A stretch of DNA of 64,000 bases from assembly GCA_035048485.1 (NCBI GenBank), contig CM068585.1, positions 17,341,501 to 17,405,500 of the forward strand. Reading direction: 5' to 3'. The position numbers were made by a program, and so were the translations under genes. The notes beneath the pieces were generated by a model that was not told the DNA's origin, searched no databases, and was given only the letters and a program-made list of their open reading frames with translations. The DNA comes from Pteria penguin. Lineage: Eukaryota; Mollusca; Bivalvia; Pterioida; Pteriidae. This document shows, piece by piece, positions 48,706 through 62,078 of the stretch (its first letter is position 1; each line of letters begins with the position of its first letter).

Positions 48706-50454
48706 CATGCAGCACAGCCATGACTGCATGTCACAGATCACTGCACCCTTATTTAGCATGTACTTGTGCACTAGGGGGGATATACTGTACATATGTGACA
48801 ATGTACTAGTATTTAGAATTCGAGCAATTTTGCTGTCTTAGAAAATGTACGACAGAGCAGTTAACATACATTAAGTAGTTTACAAATAGGACATATTTAG
48901 GGCTCATAAAAGGGGGAGGGGCAAATTCTATTTTATTACAATATGTTTATTACTACATATCATGACACTCATTAACATAGTAACACATGTGTAGTACATG
49001 TATAATGTAATAGCACGTGTAGTAATTCTAGTTAACTGTTGTAAACGGATATTGTGTCCTTAACTAACAAAGACGGTAAGGAGCTGACACCATATCGGAA
49101 AAAAGTATCCGTTTTCTGGAATTCATATTGTACTGAAAAAGTTTGAAGCGAATCTAAAGTTTGGTACCTACACCGCCATCTTGTTTTTGATATGTCATTG
49201 AATAAACAAAATGATCGCTTCCTTGTGGAAAACAGATGTGGCGACTGACATATCTGATCCAGCATCCCGAAATGAATTGTCGTATTATCAGTGGAGTTGA
49301 ATTGTCATATTGCAACAAGAGTTGAATTGGCAGACTATCACAAGAGTTGAAATATCAGTAAATCGCATGTCATTTACACTACTCTGAATCCTAAATATAA
49401 AGTCCTATGTTTGATTTAGAGATATATGTCAGTTACACGCAATGCTCAGCAGGGGGTCTTATCAGAAATGACAAAACCAATTCCGAAGGTGCAATCCTGG
49501 ATAAAATTCTTACTTTCATTGCTGTTTAAAACAGCTTGTGCACGTTATCTGCAATGTCTTAAAAATGAGATAAAAAGATTTAAAAATCCTACGAAAGTTA
49601 TATTGTGTTGAAAATGTCCCTTTCAGTGCCTGTAAGGGGCATAAGGTCCTTGTATAATGACTATGATATGCAATATCGTGAACCTGCGACCTGTCAGGCT
49701 ATGCAACTCCATGTTTAAGCATATGCTCGTATTTCAAACGAAATTCAAATAAGGATATACTTTTTACTAAAATGAAAATCATAAAGTTAGTCACAGCGTA
49801 CTTCTCATTTATGATACAAATTACACTGTGTATTAGTAAAAAAAATCCCTATCAAATACTTTGAAATGCATACCCTACAAACTTTCCATCAGGTATTTCC
49901 ATTGTTATTTGTTGTTGAACTGCTTTAAATGCCAATCGTATTTGTGATGGGGCATGTAGGAATGCATGTTCATCAAATGAAGCATTTTTGCTTTATATGT
50001 AGAATGGGTTCAATATAAAGAGAACTGTTTGATAGCCATTGAAATCGCCCATTGTCCTTTATCAAACAACGCTAGATCTACTCGCTGTGCCAATTTGGAT
50101 ATTAAACATGAGTCCACGACGACTTTTAAAATTCACACAAATCAGCATTAAGATGATGCTTGCAGCCGCCCGTAAGTTACGGCGTAAGTGTTTTGTTATG
50201 TACCTTCACTCCAATATATGCCAAGTGATATTTGGACTTGTGTTTTTTATACTCTGTCGCCAACAGTGGATACCCGACAACATGTAGTATTTGTGCTGGT
50301 CACGTAGATGGGAATGCATCTGTCATCGTCAAGTGTGCAAGAGTCGAGCATACAACCATTCTCTCACTTGACCAATTTCGTAGCCATTCGACACCACATG
50401 AAGTTTTCATTAATGATGGCCAGTGATCTACTCTTGATTTATATCCGATGCGTA

Positions 50455-50845
50455 TTACTGAAGCCGACGTTATTTCAGTCGAGGGCGTGCTTGGTATGTG
50501 GCCGAGAGGTCCCGGGTTTGATTTCCGTGGATGGCTTATTGGGGTCTAGTCTGTTGGATGAGGTAGAAAAAAAATCGACACATGAAATCCTTCACTGTTT
50601 GCGTGGTTCTGTTCGATAATTCTAATTTTCTGTGCACTGCAACAGGCAGATGTCTTTACCATTGCAACAGGCAGATGCCGATACCATTGCAACCATCAGA
50701 TGCCGATACCATTGCAACAGGCAGATGCCGTTAATCGGTTATCATTGCTTCAGGCAGTTGCCATTACCTTTGCACTAGGCAAATGCTGTTAACGATTCAA
50801 ATGAAAGAATATAAGCGTAACTTAAACCAAGAATCAAACAAAACT
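50455..50845 (+). mobile_element. SINE with tandemly amplified core
   Basis: Head with B-box-like GGTCCCGGGTTTGATTTCC, then GGATGAGGTAGAAAAAAAAT, CCTTCACTGTTTGCGTGG, and the core. Other copies hold one 25-bp segment of the type GCATCAGGCAGATGCCGTCA. Here it occurs about six times (50639-50663, 50664-50688, 50689-50713, 50714-50746, 50747-50770 and a worn one). It ends with AAGAATCAAACAAAAC. Confidence 0.75.
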
Positions 50846-51487
50846 TATATTCATAATTTCGTTTTTCTGACTAATAACTCTGTGTAAACCGTTTTCTATT
50901 TCTTCCCGTAACGGATACAGGGCAGGTGTTGTGAAAGGTGTAGGGATTTACCTGACGCGGTAATAACATCCCCATTAGCATTGTAACGATGTAAAGGTAT
51001 CTTGTTTGTCAATGACATTGAGATGCGAAAAGTATAGGGACTCGGACACGACCTGATAAAGAATCGATCGTAAAAAGATATGATACACTCAATTTAACCA
51101 GGAATCTACTATGCAGTGTACGTATGTGATTGATCACGCATTGTTTGACCGAAAATCATTCAAAGAAATACAAAATGTGCAGGAATCCAGAATCCTTAAA
51201 TTTAAGTCCTATTGACTGATAGAAGATACATGTAGACATGATCCGCATAACACGTGATCACTCTGAAAGACCTTAAACCAAAGAAAACACGAAAATATTG
51301 CATAATGACCGAAGTCCATACTTTTTCACCTTCGAAGCACTACTTAGAGATCGCTTTATCCGTCTGTTTGTTCGTCAATCTGCCATTCCTTTGATTTGAG
51401 GTTAAGTGCTCACTGAATTTGATCGAAATTAGAAAGAACATTATTCTTAGTTGAATGGATGAGTTAAAATAGAATCTCTTGCTAACG

Positions 51488-52815
51488 AATGCATGACATT
51501 GTCGGACATTGTATCCTATGAAGGGATATAACATTGTATCCACTGAGAGGATGTGGTGAGACTGCTTTTTGTGAGGGAATGGGGAACATCGTATCTGCTG
51601 AGAGGATGGGATGACACTGCATACCTTGAGAGGACGGGAGACATTGTATCCTATGAGGAGATAAGGACTGTACAATAAGGATTGTATCCACTGAGAGGAT
51701 GTGGTGACATTGCATTATGTGAGGGGATTGGGGACATTGTATCCACTGAGAAGATGTGGTGAGACTGCTTTCTGTGAGGGGATGGGGAACATTGTATCTG
51801 CTAAGAGGATGGTTAGACACTGCATACCTTGAGAGGACGGGAGACATTGTATCCTATGAGGAGATAAGGACATTGTATCCACTGAGAGGATGTGGTGACA
51901 TTGCATCATGTGAGGCGATTGGGGACATTGTATCCACTGAGAGGATGTGGTGAGACTGCTTTCTGTAAGGGGATGGGGCACAGAATCCGTTGAGAGGATA
52001 GGGTAACACTGCATACTGTGAGGGGTGGATGACATTGTGTCCGCTGAGAGGTTGGAGTGACAATCCTCTGAGAGAATGGGGGACATTGTATCCGATGAGT
52101 GTATGGGAACATTGTTTCATCTGAGAAGAATGTTGTGACACTTCATCCTGTTAGGGGATTGAAACATTGTATCCAATGAGAGGATGGAATGACACTGCAT
52201 CATGTGACGGGATGGGGGACATGGTATCCACTGACGATGGGATGACACTGCATACTGTGAGGGGATTGGAACATTGTATCCACTGAGAGGATGGGATAAG
52301 ACTGCATCCTGTGACGGGATGGGGACTTTGTATCCACTGAGAGGATGGGATAACACTGCATCCTGTGACGAGATGAGGGACATTGTGTCCACTGAGAGCA
52401 TGGGATAACGCTGCACCTTGTTATGGGATGAGGGACATTGTATCCACTGAGAGGATGGGATAACACTGCATCCTGTGACGGGATAGGGGACATTGTATCC
52501 CTAAGAGCATGGGATAACGCTGCACCCAGTTTTGGGGTGGGGGACATTGTATCCACTGAAAGCATGGATAACACTGCATCCTGTGACGGGATGGGGGACA
52601 TTGTATCCACTGAGAGCATGGGATAACGCTGCACCCTGTTAAGGGAAGGGGGACATTGTATTCACTGAGAGGATGGGATAACACTGCATCCTGTGACTGG
52701 ATAAGGAGACATTGTATCTACTGAGAGCATGGGATAACGCTGCACCTTGTTATGGGATGGGGGACATTGCATCCACTGAGAGGATATTGAGGCGATGGGA
52801 TAACACTGTATGGAA
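51488..52815. repeat. ~55-bp minisatellite, about 24 units
   Basis: The unit consists of GACATTGTATCCACTGAGAG, then GATGGGATAACACTGCATCC, then TGTGACGGGATGGGG. From about 52300 on, two variants alternate: GATAACACTGCATCCTGTGACGGG and GATAACGCTGCACCTTGTTATGGG. Together they give a ~110-bp dimer. The many overlapping minus-strand frames of 60-144 residues (for example 52200-52634) are products of the repeat, not genes. Confidence 0.9.
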
Positions 52816-55800
52816 TAGCCAGATGAGGACTGTAACGACAATGTAAAGTGAACCTGGAATGAAATGAATTAGCTTGGGTACCGCTAGCATGACCAGTCAA
52901 GCAAACGTGACCATGTAGATAAAGGGGCCGATAACATGTCGGTTCGTATGAGACTTGACCCTAAAACTGTTGGAGGCAGGCTTTAATAACAACGTAGTAC
53001 ATTTGATAAGCTATTTGTATACAAATTTACCGAAACACCTGTGCAGCTAGAATCAAGCAACTGTAATTTGACGAAATATCAAGGTTTGGTTTCCCTTTCA
53101 TTAACATTTTATGAATGGAATTGGGTGAACTTCAGACCCCTTTATGAATCATGCATCTCCACGATGCATTAAGCGACATGAAACTGAAATCGACGGTTTA
53201 TACTTGAATGGATAATTCTTGATTGTATAAATGTTGTTTACATGCTTATTTCACCTTTACAAGCTTAGGATTAGGTAGATTTCATGAACTACCCAAACCA
53301 CTCCTCTAAAGATTCGGGTAATAATTTGGTCAAAGCATTGAATTTCTGTAGTATAAAGATGCAGCTAAACTAATGTCGGCAAAAGCAAGATACTGCATTA
53401 ATTAATTAGTTTACATGATAATTCGGTTAAGCATTGTTGACTGTCAAAATCCTTTCCAATACTTTATTTGCGATTGCAATTCTGTTGTCTGCTAACATAA
53501 TTTTGCTTGCACGAGCATTCTGGCTCTAGCTTCAGTTTTTCTTTGTATTCTTCTGATGGCATACTTTTCTATATGTTGTATTCTATGTTTAGACTTGTTT
53601 TAGTTGGATGTTGCTTGTATATTGCTTGCAGTGTCTTTCGTTTATATTTCTATTGAATACATAATTTTACTCTTTGTAAGTGCATGTCTTGTTGTTTTTG
53701 TTGTGTTTTAGTTAAAACATCCATTATTTGCTTTCTTAAGTCAACACTGATCTGCTATCTGTCTGTCTTGAGCGCTTTGTCGATACCTTCGATAATGTAG
53801 TCTAACGTTTCACAAAGAAACAACCAACTTAAACGAGAAAAAAAGAGCATGGAAGGAGTCGTATTGAACAGTATTTGATATATGGATACATCGATCCTGT
53901 GAATATAAGAATGAAATTGCATTATTCTTTGAAGATGTGTACTCTACCAGCAGCGTTATCAATGTCTATTCAACATACCCTAGTCACTATAATCTTGATT
54001 TGTAGAAGTGCATGTGATGGCGTCAAGATCCTTACAGGGAAGTCACGACACACTATCTGATGGATCCACTGAATCCACCATTCATCGAGACACTTTAAGT
54101 ACACGCTGTAGCGACACCTTTCCTATCCAAACAAATGCCGTAATTAAAATAGCATTGATAACAAGTTTTTAAGATGACCTTAAATTAGCAGGAATCTGAC
54201 CAAAGAGATTAGCGCACCGTTAGGGACTGAGTTTTATCCAGGGGCGGTACTTAGTGTGGGTGAAACAAATGACACTGATTAATCGAGGTGATAAGGACCC
54301 TTTGTTGTCAGTGTACGGGTAACTGCCGATGTACGCAAATGTAGGTACACCGTTGAAAGCTTTTCACGATAAAGCATTGTGAGGTTTTAAAACCCGATAT
54401 TATCAAAGTCTTTATTGACATGAATATTTCATTTTGAGCGCCGAAAAAGATTTGACTGTCAGTTGACACCGCCGGAGAAGACGTACTTTTTGTCGCGGAG
54501 CGTGATTTATATAGTGACCGGAGGTGTCTAATTGACGATTGCGCGTCCGAGGAAATCCCGCTCTGAATATTGAACTCTCGTCAATAAATTCCTTGACATT
54601 CGTCTGTCCTGTGTATATCTTTTACAGACCTTCACTGCTAATGGGAAACATTACATTAGTTTTCTGTTAGGCATCATCGCAGTATTCAGAAATACGCCGT
54701 CGGCCACGGATTTCACCTAATGAAAACAGTTCATGAACTCGTTTACATGCTAGTCATGATAAATGAAAATGGAAGCATTCTGTGTGATTTTTACTCCATT
54801 AGTATTGATTCGAGCTTTCTCGACCAATCATACAAATTATTATAAAGACGGTAGAATTTCTCTGATACTAATAATGCTGTAAAAATAGCAAATGCGTTAA
54901 CATTCTGAATATTCCCATATCAGCTTAAATAATAAATGTTTAAACTTGTAGTGTAACAAATGCTCTCTTACGCAATTTTTAAAAGGTGAACAAATCACAT
55001 ATACTTGCTACCCATGCATGTAAATGTTTGAACATATTGATACATACGTATTGCGTGTTTGCTAAAGCTTTAATAAATTGTCTAAATCATCCTTAACCAA
55101 CGGACGCGCATCATTTTCTAAAAATTCTAAAAGTAATTTCAATATAATAGTTCTTCCTGTGTACGGCTAGAAGTGCTTTGATGTCGAGTAAATCGCCGTT
55201 GCTATCGTCAGCATACCACTGTAAACCCAGCGGTGTCCCTTCGTTAAGTACCTTATCCATGTTTGCTACTATCTGTATCGACCAAAAATTAAGATTTAGC
55301 ACAGTCTCCATGCCCAGTGTAGATTGGAATTACTAAGATGGTGAACAAGAGAATAATGCGAACATCTTTGTTTTTATACTAAAAACTGTATTTAATTCAC
55401 GAGCGTTTTATTTTTGTAAGGATAGCTGTTTTCAAGCCTCTACAGGGACGTCTGGGAGATCGAATTTGCATAAATTTGATCGAAACCCCCTCCCCTTCAA
55501 CAACAAACAAGCAGACAGAAAAAAAAAAATACAACAACGAAAATGTTGTTGAGTTTGTACCTTGTGTAATACAGGTATATTTTTAGTGTGATTCTATCTG
55601 AATATTCGTTTCCAGATCCTATTTCAAGTAAATGACTGATTGAACTTCTCACAGTCTATAGAATTCAGCATTTTGTCTGAAGTGTTCTTTATACTTTATT
55701 GAATGCTTGATGATGGACATGTATGGCGCAGACTCAATAACAATGTCCGTTTTAATGTCTTTGAATCAGAGTTTGTTACGGTAAGGGGCACATGTTGATG

Positions 55801-57930
55801 TCTGATGTCTGTCGTCATTGTACAGCAGGTCGTAGACTTTTCTGTGATAAGGTCTCATTTCCATGAGGTTTTAAACATTTGTGAGCAATTTATCTCCAAT
55901 AGTAGATAGTTCCAGCTTCCCGGGCCAGAGGATACGAGGAGGGGGATGCGCAGTCCCTGTAATAACTACTTTCCCTACACAGTTACTAAAAGAATTCCTT
56001 CTCGCACATGTTTCTACAGTTAAATAAAAACAATGCAATGTGAAGCTGTAACACAGACCACTCGGGATTTTTAGCAAACTCAATCTGCAGACGGCTTTAT
56101 TCTTTTCTTATTCTCGTTCATGGTTTGTATGACATTCCGATGCGTTTTCTTTTCAGCTTTTCCATTACTTTTACGTTATATAGGATGCAAATGATATATG
56201 AAACATGCCGAAATTTTATCGTGAGCGTAGTCCGTGAGGGTAATTAGAGTCACGTTTTACTTCAAATATCACCGAGGCCCAGGAATACGGAGACCAAGTA
56301 TTTTCTAGCTACACCTTTATTGTATTAAATGCTTTTGACATCTCTCTCGTAAATACAAAATATTCTCTGCATGTGCATTAAGAGCTATTAAAACCGAAGA
56401 ATATAAAGTGCATTTATCACTTTCAAAAAATTATAAATGTCAATATAATGATAAGATATGTTTGAGTTGAGCCGGAAATTTCTTGGAGTAGGAAGTGATA
56501 TGTGGATACAGATTACAACCAACACCGTTCTGTTATACGTTTACAGGATTTCATGTCTTTTCCATCAATATAGAATGATTAGTAATGAACATCCACAAGC
56601 GTTCACTCCTCTGGGCTGCAGACATGCAGTGAGTGTTGGAATAAATTGTGTTTGACATGTTGAGACACCGTAAATGTTATGCGCGTCAATGATAATTAAA
56701 AAAGAGAGAAAAAAATCCGAAAGGCAATGGATAACGGAGGAATTAGGCATATTTATTTGAATGGGGGCTTTTCTGTAATTATGTTTGACTGAAATTATTT
56801 CTTCATTGTTAACAGCTTGAAGGATATGAGCTGATTCTTCCCATACGGTAGGGAGTATCATGTCATATGAAAGGGTAGAATTAATGAAAACGCAATACAA
56901 AATATTCCTATTACATTTTCGTTGAATGTAACATTTCCTAGAACAATTGAGTAAATTACCTCCACCCAAAGTCAACTCTTAAATTCTGAATGAATCGGTG
57001 TACGCTTCCCGCAATATTTCTGTTTTGGTCCCTTCCGCAGTTACATCTGTTGTAGAATACTTGTGTAAAAGAGGGTCTCTGTTATGATTACGAAAACGTA
57101 CAAGAAAACGGAGAAGTTTCAAACATTCCGCGATAGATATTCACTGATCCTTGGAAATCCAGAAACTTTAATTCTAAATTGTTGTCCGATCTTTCTGGGA
57201 CTACCCCTACCCAGTATTCCTTTTTCGCATTTTGGCAGTCACATCTTTGCCTGCATCATGATAAGGCAGAGTGTGATATCAACAAAATCATTGCCTTCCA
57301 TTGACGGGCAATAAGATTTAGTGTATCCTATATCATCACGTTATCCAGGAAAGTGGATTCTGAGCATTGAGCTCGATTCGCCGAGGTTTAAAGAGAGTTG
57401 TTCATACTGACATTCACTGATCTCTCAGGTGTGTGGATGATTTTCAGAGAAATCTTAACTAGTATTTAATTGCTTTTATAATATTTAACACACTTTTACA
57501 CCATTTCTGACACTAAAAAGAGATAAATACATCTAAGTACGCCAGATAATTAAGCATGCAACATTTGCTATTACTTGTCAAGTTCGGAATTCTTACTGAT
57601 ATTCCTATCGTTGATGCTGCGTAATTACTTAGTTGTAAAAAAATATTTCTGTTGAGATGTTTACGCCATTGGTAAGTACTTTGATGGGGTCTGCTTTTTT
57701 CATCATAGTCTCAAGAGGGCAACGAAGTCGCTGAGGTTACGTAAGAAAAAATCTGCAAAACTGAAATATTACATTGTAAATAGAAAATGACTTGCTGTAT
57801 CTGCAGCAGTATGGTTCTAGGTTTTTAATTGGCATTTATTTTCTTTTGGTTAGCACAATTCTTATCATCCCTGGCTATATTTATAGATAGGACGTCGGGT
57901 TGTTAGCGTATCGATAATACTCGTCGGTAT

Positions 57931-58115
57931 AGGAGGAGGAGGTGGACAGAATGGGAGGAGGAGGAAGAAAGGGTATGGGAAGGGGAGGAGGCGGACAGAA
58001 TTGGAGGAGGAGGAGGAGAAAGAAAGGGTATGGGAAGGGGATGAGGAGGTGGACAGAATGGGAGGAGGAGGAGAAAGAAAGGGCATGGGAAGGGGAGGAA
58101 GGAGGCCTTAAGGCT
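57931..58115. repeat. Purine-rich (GGA/GAA) minisatellite
   Basis: Three units of about 50-60 bp, marked by GGACAGAATGGGAGGAGGAG and AAGAAAGGGTATGGGAAGGG. Almost every base of the plus strand is a purine. The pyrimidine strand gives serine/proline-rich frames on the minus strand, which I treat as artefacts. Confidence 0.85.
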
Positions 58116-58821
58116 GGGAAAAGTCACAAAGTGAGACAAGGGAAATATTTTGGGATGGATGGAGGGAATCAGTGGTAGGGACCACTTGCATTTTTCCACA
58201 GTAATAGTATTTAGTCACGATAACGTATCATAACGCACAAGTACTGTGCAGAATCTAAATTACTGGTTATTGATATGAAATCCAGTCATTAAGCAAGACA
58301 GTTACATTTGACGTCTGTTATAGTCATTATGAGAGGGAGAACCCTTGTAAAATCAAGTTTGTCTTTTAAAATTTACCTGATGCTTGTGGTTCATTCAAGT
58401 TCATTCTTTCTGATCACATTAACGACCTTATTGATATTCTGATCGTGTTCATACCCTGCCATATTCAGTGTGTGATGGTCCGATGGAAGTTGTATAAACA
58501 CTCCATTAAGCCGTGAAATAAAACAATTTCTGTACAAGTAAATATATTTAATTTTCCGTGTTCACTTTTCTCATTGACACGATTCCTTCATGTCGTCGTC
58601 TTGCACTCAGTGAGCCCCTTCATTCAATCATTAGACACAAAAAGTGTTCGACAATTGGAAATATTTCTCCGATGCTTGACTGTATACAAAATTAAGTTTG
58701 GAAAGAAATTATTCAGTATACGATTTGCGATGATATAGAATGTAAATATTCGTCTAGAAGTAATTGCTCTTACCTTAAACGTTCAAATTTTTGTTGGAAT
58801 TTACTGCCTGTGATAACCAAA

Positions 58822-58910
58822 AAGAAAAAAGAGGAGTTACTGGCTCAGTTATGTGGCAGAAGTCACCATGGAGCTATACAATACATGAATATCAATAATA
58901 TACTAGAAAC
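58822..58910 (+). repeat. ~87-bp dispersed repeat, copy B
   Basis: Nearly identical to 4231-4317 (AGAGGAGTTACTGGCTCAG through CATGAATATCAATAATATA), same orientation. Confidence 0.65.
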
Positions 58911-59077
58911 TGATTGCTTTATTGCATTATTGCTTGTTGCTCGATCCTTGACATAATTCATTTGTTTATAAATGGATATGTAACTTTATTAGAATAAATT
59001 ACTGTTTAAACCAAGAAACTGATTGTGTTATGCGATTATTGCAATGTAGCATATTCTTTATATGATAAAACAATTAA

Positions 59078-59084
59078 ATAATAA

Positions 59085-59143
<59 letters not shown>
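59078..59143. repeat. (AAT)n microsatellite
   Basis: Uniform AAT trinucleotides with one AAAAAT interruption. Confidence 0.95.
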
Positions 59144-60635
59144 TTAACAACCGTATTATAATATACAATAAGCAGTATTATGAAAAATACTAATCTGCAT
59201 TAATTTTCTCAAATAGATTAAGATAAAAATCGTGGCATGGTTTCGTGGAATGTGCTTTCTTATTCTCAGGGCCACTCAACATTGCTGAAATATACGTCTA
59301 AATTTCTTTGCTCTGTTCAGTGTTTTTCTCGTGTTCGGGCAGTATTTGGTAAAAAAAAAAACCTTCTTAAATGACGCATCATCAAGCAATACCTTTCTTC
59401 CTCGATCAAAACAATTGAAAGTTTTGTCTTTAACAGTTTCTGTCAGTGAATCGCATCTAAGTTTACTCAATAGTCGTATTGGGGCATGAAGGTGGTCTAC
59501 GCACATTTAATAAAGGCTACCAAGCAGAAGGAAAAGGTATTCAGTTAGGAATTCAGATTATTCATCAATGACGACAATATCCCTTGAATGGGAGTCGCAT
59601 AACCTAGAAGGGAAACGGATAGAGGAAATTCAAACTGTTGATGCGTACTGTCATCGGCAATAAAGCTTGTTAGACATTATATAATCGGATGAATTTTATT
59701 GAGGTCGGAGAGGATCGATCTTGTGTTGTAATTTGCCTCCCAATAATTCGATCAGAGAATCGCGGTTAAATTCTCTCTGCTGACTCAGATACTTTACTGT
59801 CTGCAGCTTCCATATGACGGGCCATCATGTCGTCTGCATCAGACGTCGCGACTTTGCATATTGAATTAAGAACAAAATAAATACATAATGCACTGTCATA
59901 ACTTCCTGTTTATAATGAAATGCCTTTGTTTATTTCAAAACTACAAACGAAGTTATTGTAATGTCATGGTGACATTCAATTTTAGGTCATTTTCTCCACA
60001 ATAAATAACACCCTATGACACCACTATTGTAGGAACACGAGGGAGCAGACGCACACCAACGATATACTCGGCGGTCTTTGTCTTTGCCAAATCAGATTTC
60101 ATATAGCTAACCAGACGATGATAAATTTACGATTTCAATCTACCCGGCTACAGTCTAGATAATTGGAAATTTTCAAAGGACAACTAGACTGTTAACAAAA
60201 TTTAGGAAGATAAAAGATGATAGTGAACTTGGTCCACAAAATAAGACGTTGATAGGGGATTCGTTTGAAGGCGTGTTTCTAAAAAGCACTTAAACCTACA
60301 GACGTTGCCAAGTCTAGGGGTTCATCGTTTATTTCTCTTGAAAATGACCTTTCCTTAGGCTAATATTTTATTTTAAGAAGCATTTCTTTCACAGAGCATG
60401 TTAGTCTTTAGGTTTTGTAACCTTGGTTCAAGCCGTACTTGTACAACACAGTTCAAAGGTCACTATTACTATCAGCACGTGATATTTTTAATCTAGGGTA
60501 TGGATTTAGAGGGAGGGGGCTGCTCTAGCATTGATGTAATTTACGCACGACACGGCTAAGGAGGCACCTTTAGGAGTACATGCGTATAGACACATACAAT
60601 GTGACTGGAAGATTAGTTCATGAAAATAGTTTGTG

Positions 60636-60656
60636 ACCCATCCGAAGCAGTTAGAT
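60636..60656 (-). mobile_element. Small SINE fragment
   Basis: GACCCATCCGAAGCAGT matches the inverse of the conserved CACTGCTTCGGGTGGGTC segment of the main SINE family. The remainder is not recognisable. Confidence 0.4.
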
Positions 60657-60766
60657 GACTACAGTTAAGCGGGGACCTTGTTGCTGTTTTATTCATACTC
60701 TTTATTCCCATAAACCAGTGGATACAATGGTATCGAGACAAACATATATGCACATATATACAATAT

Positions 60767-60770
60767 CAAA

Positions 60771-60813
<43 letters not shown>

Positions 60814-60814
60814 A
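60767..60814. repeat. (AAAT)n microsatellite
   Basis: About twelve AAAT tetranucleotides. Confidence 0.95.
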
Positions 60815-60971
60815 GTGTTCAGACATAGTAATGAATGCCAACAAATTTCAGAGATAGTAAACGCGTCTACTGTAAGGCAGGACACTGACCAATCACTGAT
60901 AAGATTTGATCTTGCAACTTACTGAACTGAAGCCAAGCATTATATCAAATCGGTTAATACAATACCACCAA

Positions 60972-61000
60972 CCCCCCCCCCCCCCCACACACACACACAC
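60972..61000. repeat. Poly-C followed by (AC)n
   Basis: A C15-16 run continuing into ACACACACACAC. Confidence 0.9.
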
Positions 61001-61105
61001 AAAATTGGAAACATCATGAGATGCTAACTTTCGTTGCCGAATGCGTTCAAAACGAGAATGCTGTAACCCGATCACACTAGACTAGTTGATCCAAATTACA
61101 GAGTT

Positions 61106-61430
61106 CAGGGGCGTAGCCAGAGTGCAAATGATGTGTACGCACCAGACAGGCGGGGATTTTGGGGCTGCCTTGAAGCCCCCAGTGGGTCCAAGTCCTGGTG
61201 GGAACCCAAGGGGCGAACCCCAGCAGAAGCTAATGGATTTTGGTGTATTAAAGAAGGATAAAGTCGTCATTCTGAACTTTAATCAAAGGAATTACAACAG
61301 TACTATCAATCTGAAAAGGAAAACGACCACCTCTCTCTCTCTCTCTCTCTCTCTTTCATGAAACACTACATTTTTGACAAAATGACGTGTACGCACGTGC
61401 GTATTTGGCGTAATGGTAGCTACGCCACTG
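61106..61430. mobile_element. Probable hAT-like MITE, 325 bp
   Basis: The left end CAGGGGCGTAGC (61106-61117) and the right end GCTACGCCACTG (61419-61430) are inverted repeats, 11 of 12 matching. GAGTT stands directly outside both ends (61101-61105 and 61431-61435), consistent with a target-site duplication. The start CAGGGGCG resembles hAT termini as generally known, although hAT duplications are usually 8 bp. Inside are a (CT)n run (61331-61355) and two GTGTACGCAC motifs near the ends. No transposase is encoded. Confidence 0.65.
61331..61355. repeat. (CT)n microsatellite
   Basis: CT dinucleotides inside the MITE. Confidence 0.9.
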
Positions 61431-61904
61431 GAGTTAATTCGGTCCGAGTAGTAGACACTAATTTTGGGTATACAATACATCACACAAAAATAATTCCTTT
61501 ATTATTTAGGAACTCATTTATTTATATCGTAACAAACGATTATCCAGTGTTTTGCTTAATACAAAGTCGTATCTTCTTGGATCTGTTTTGAAGTATTGAC
61601 GCCCTACTTGTGACTGTGATATAACCATGATACCCACTGACTGACGTAGTATCTCTCTATAAATGACACGCTTTACCATTCCTTTAAATCATATAAACCG
61701 TTGAAGGCATTATCTATAAGCACTATAATGAAAATATTACGTATATGCTTTCACTCGCACGGAATCGAAATGTTTTGGAGGGTAATGGATAGTTATAGAA
61801 CTGATTAAAGAAATACATGTATATGATAATACGAAGAAATTGGTAGTATTTTTTTTCTCCTGTAGTTCAATAATCATACACTTAATCGATGCAATGCAGA
61901 GATA

Positions 61905-62078
61905 TTTAGACTTAAGGAAAGGGCCTACCCGTACCAGCGAGAGATCTCTTACTTGCCATGTCTATCGCGATACGGGACCTCGATTTAACGTGTCTCGTCC
62001 GGAAAACAGGAATTCGACAATTTTTTGGCGGGGCTCGAACTTGGTACCTTAAGTTCAGGAGACAAGCATCGACATGAT
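61905..62078 (-). mobile_element. SINE, 5' part only (minus strand)
   Basis: Minus strand: B-box-like GTTCGAGCCCCGCC, then TGTTTTCCGGACGAGACACG, GAGGTCCCGTATCGCGATAG, GATCTC. The core and tail are missing. Confidence 0.6.

Noticed and set aside
50639..50790. CRISPR-like array of 25-bp repeats
   Set aside because: Units are directly adjacent with no spacers and derive from a SINE core; the genome is eukaryotic.
51340..52900. Series of 60-144 residue minus-strand frames rich in HPLSGYNV-like or QWIQCPP-like repeats
   Set aside because: Many overlapping frames over the 55-bp minisatellite, in different phases; not genes.
55111..55311. 66-residue minus-strand frame (MDKVLNEGTPLGLQWYADDS...)
   Set aside because: It looks slightly protein-like but has no recognised family or splice context; not called as a gene.
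57865..58199. Serine/proline-rich minus-strand frames
   Set aside because: Shadow of the purine-rich minisatellite.
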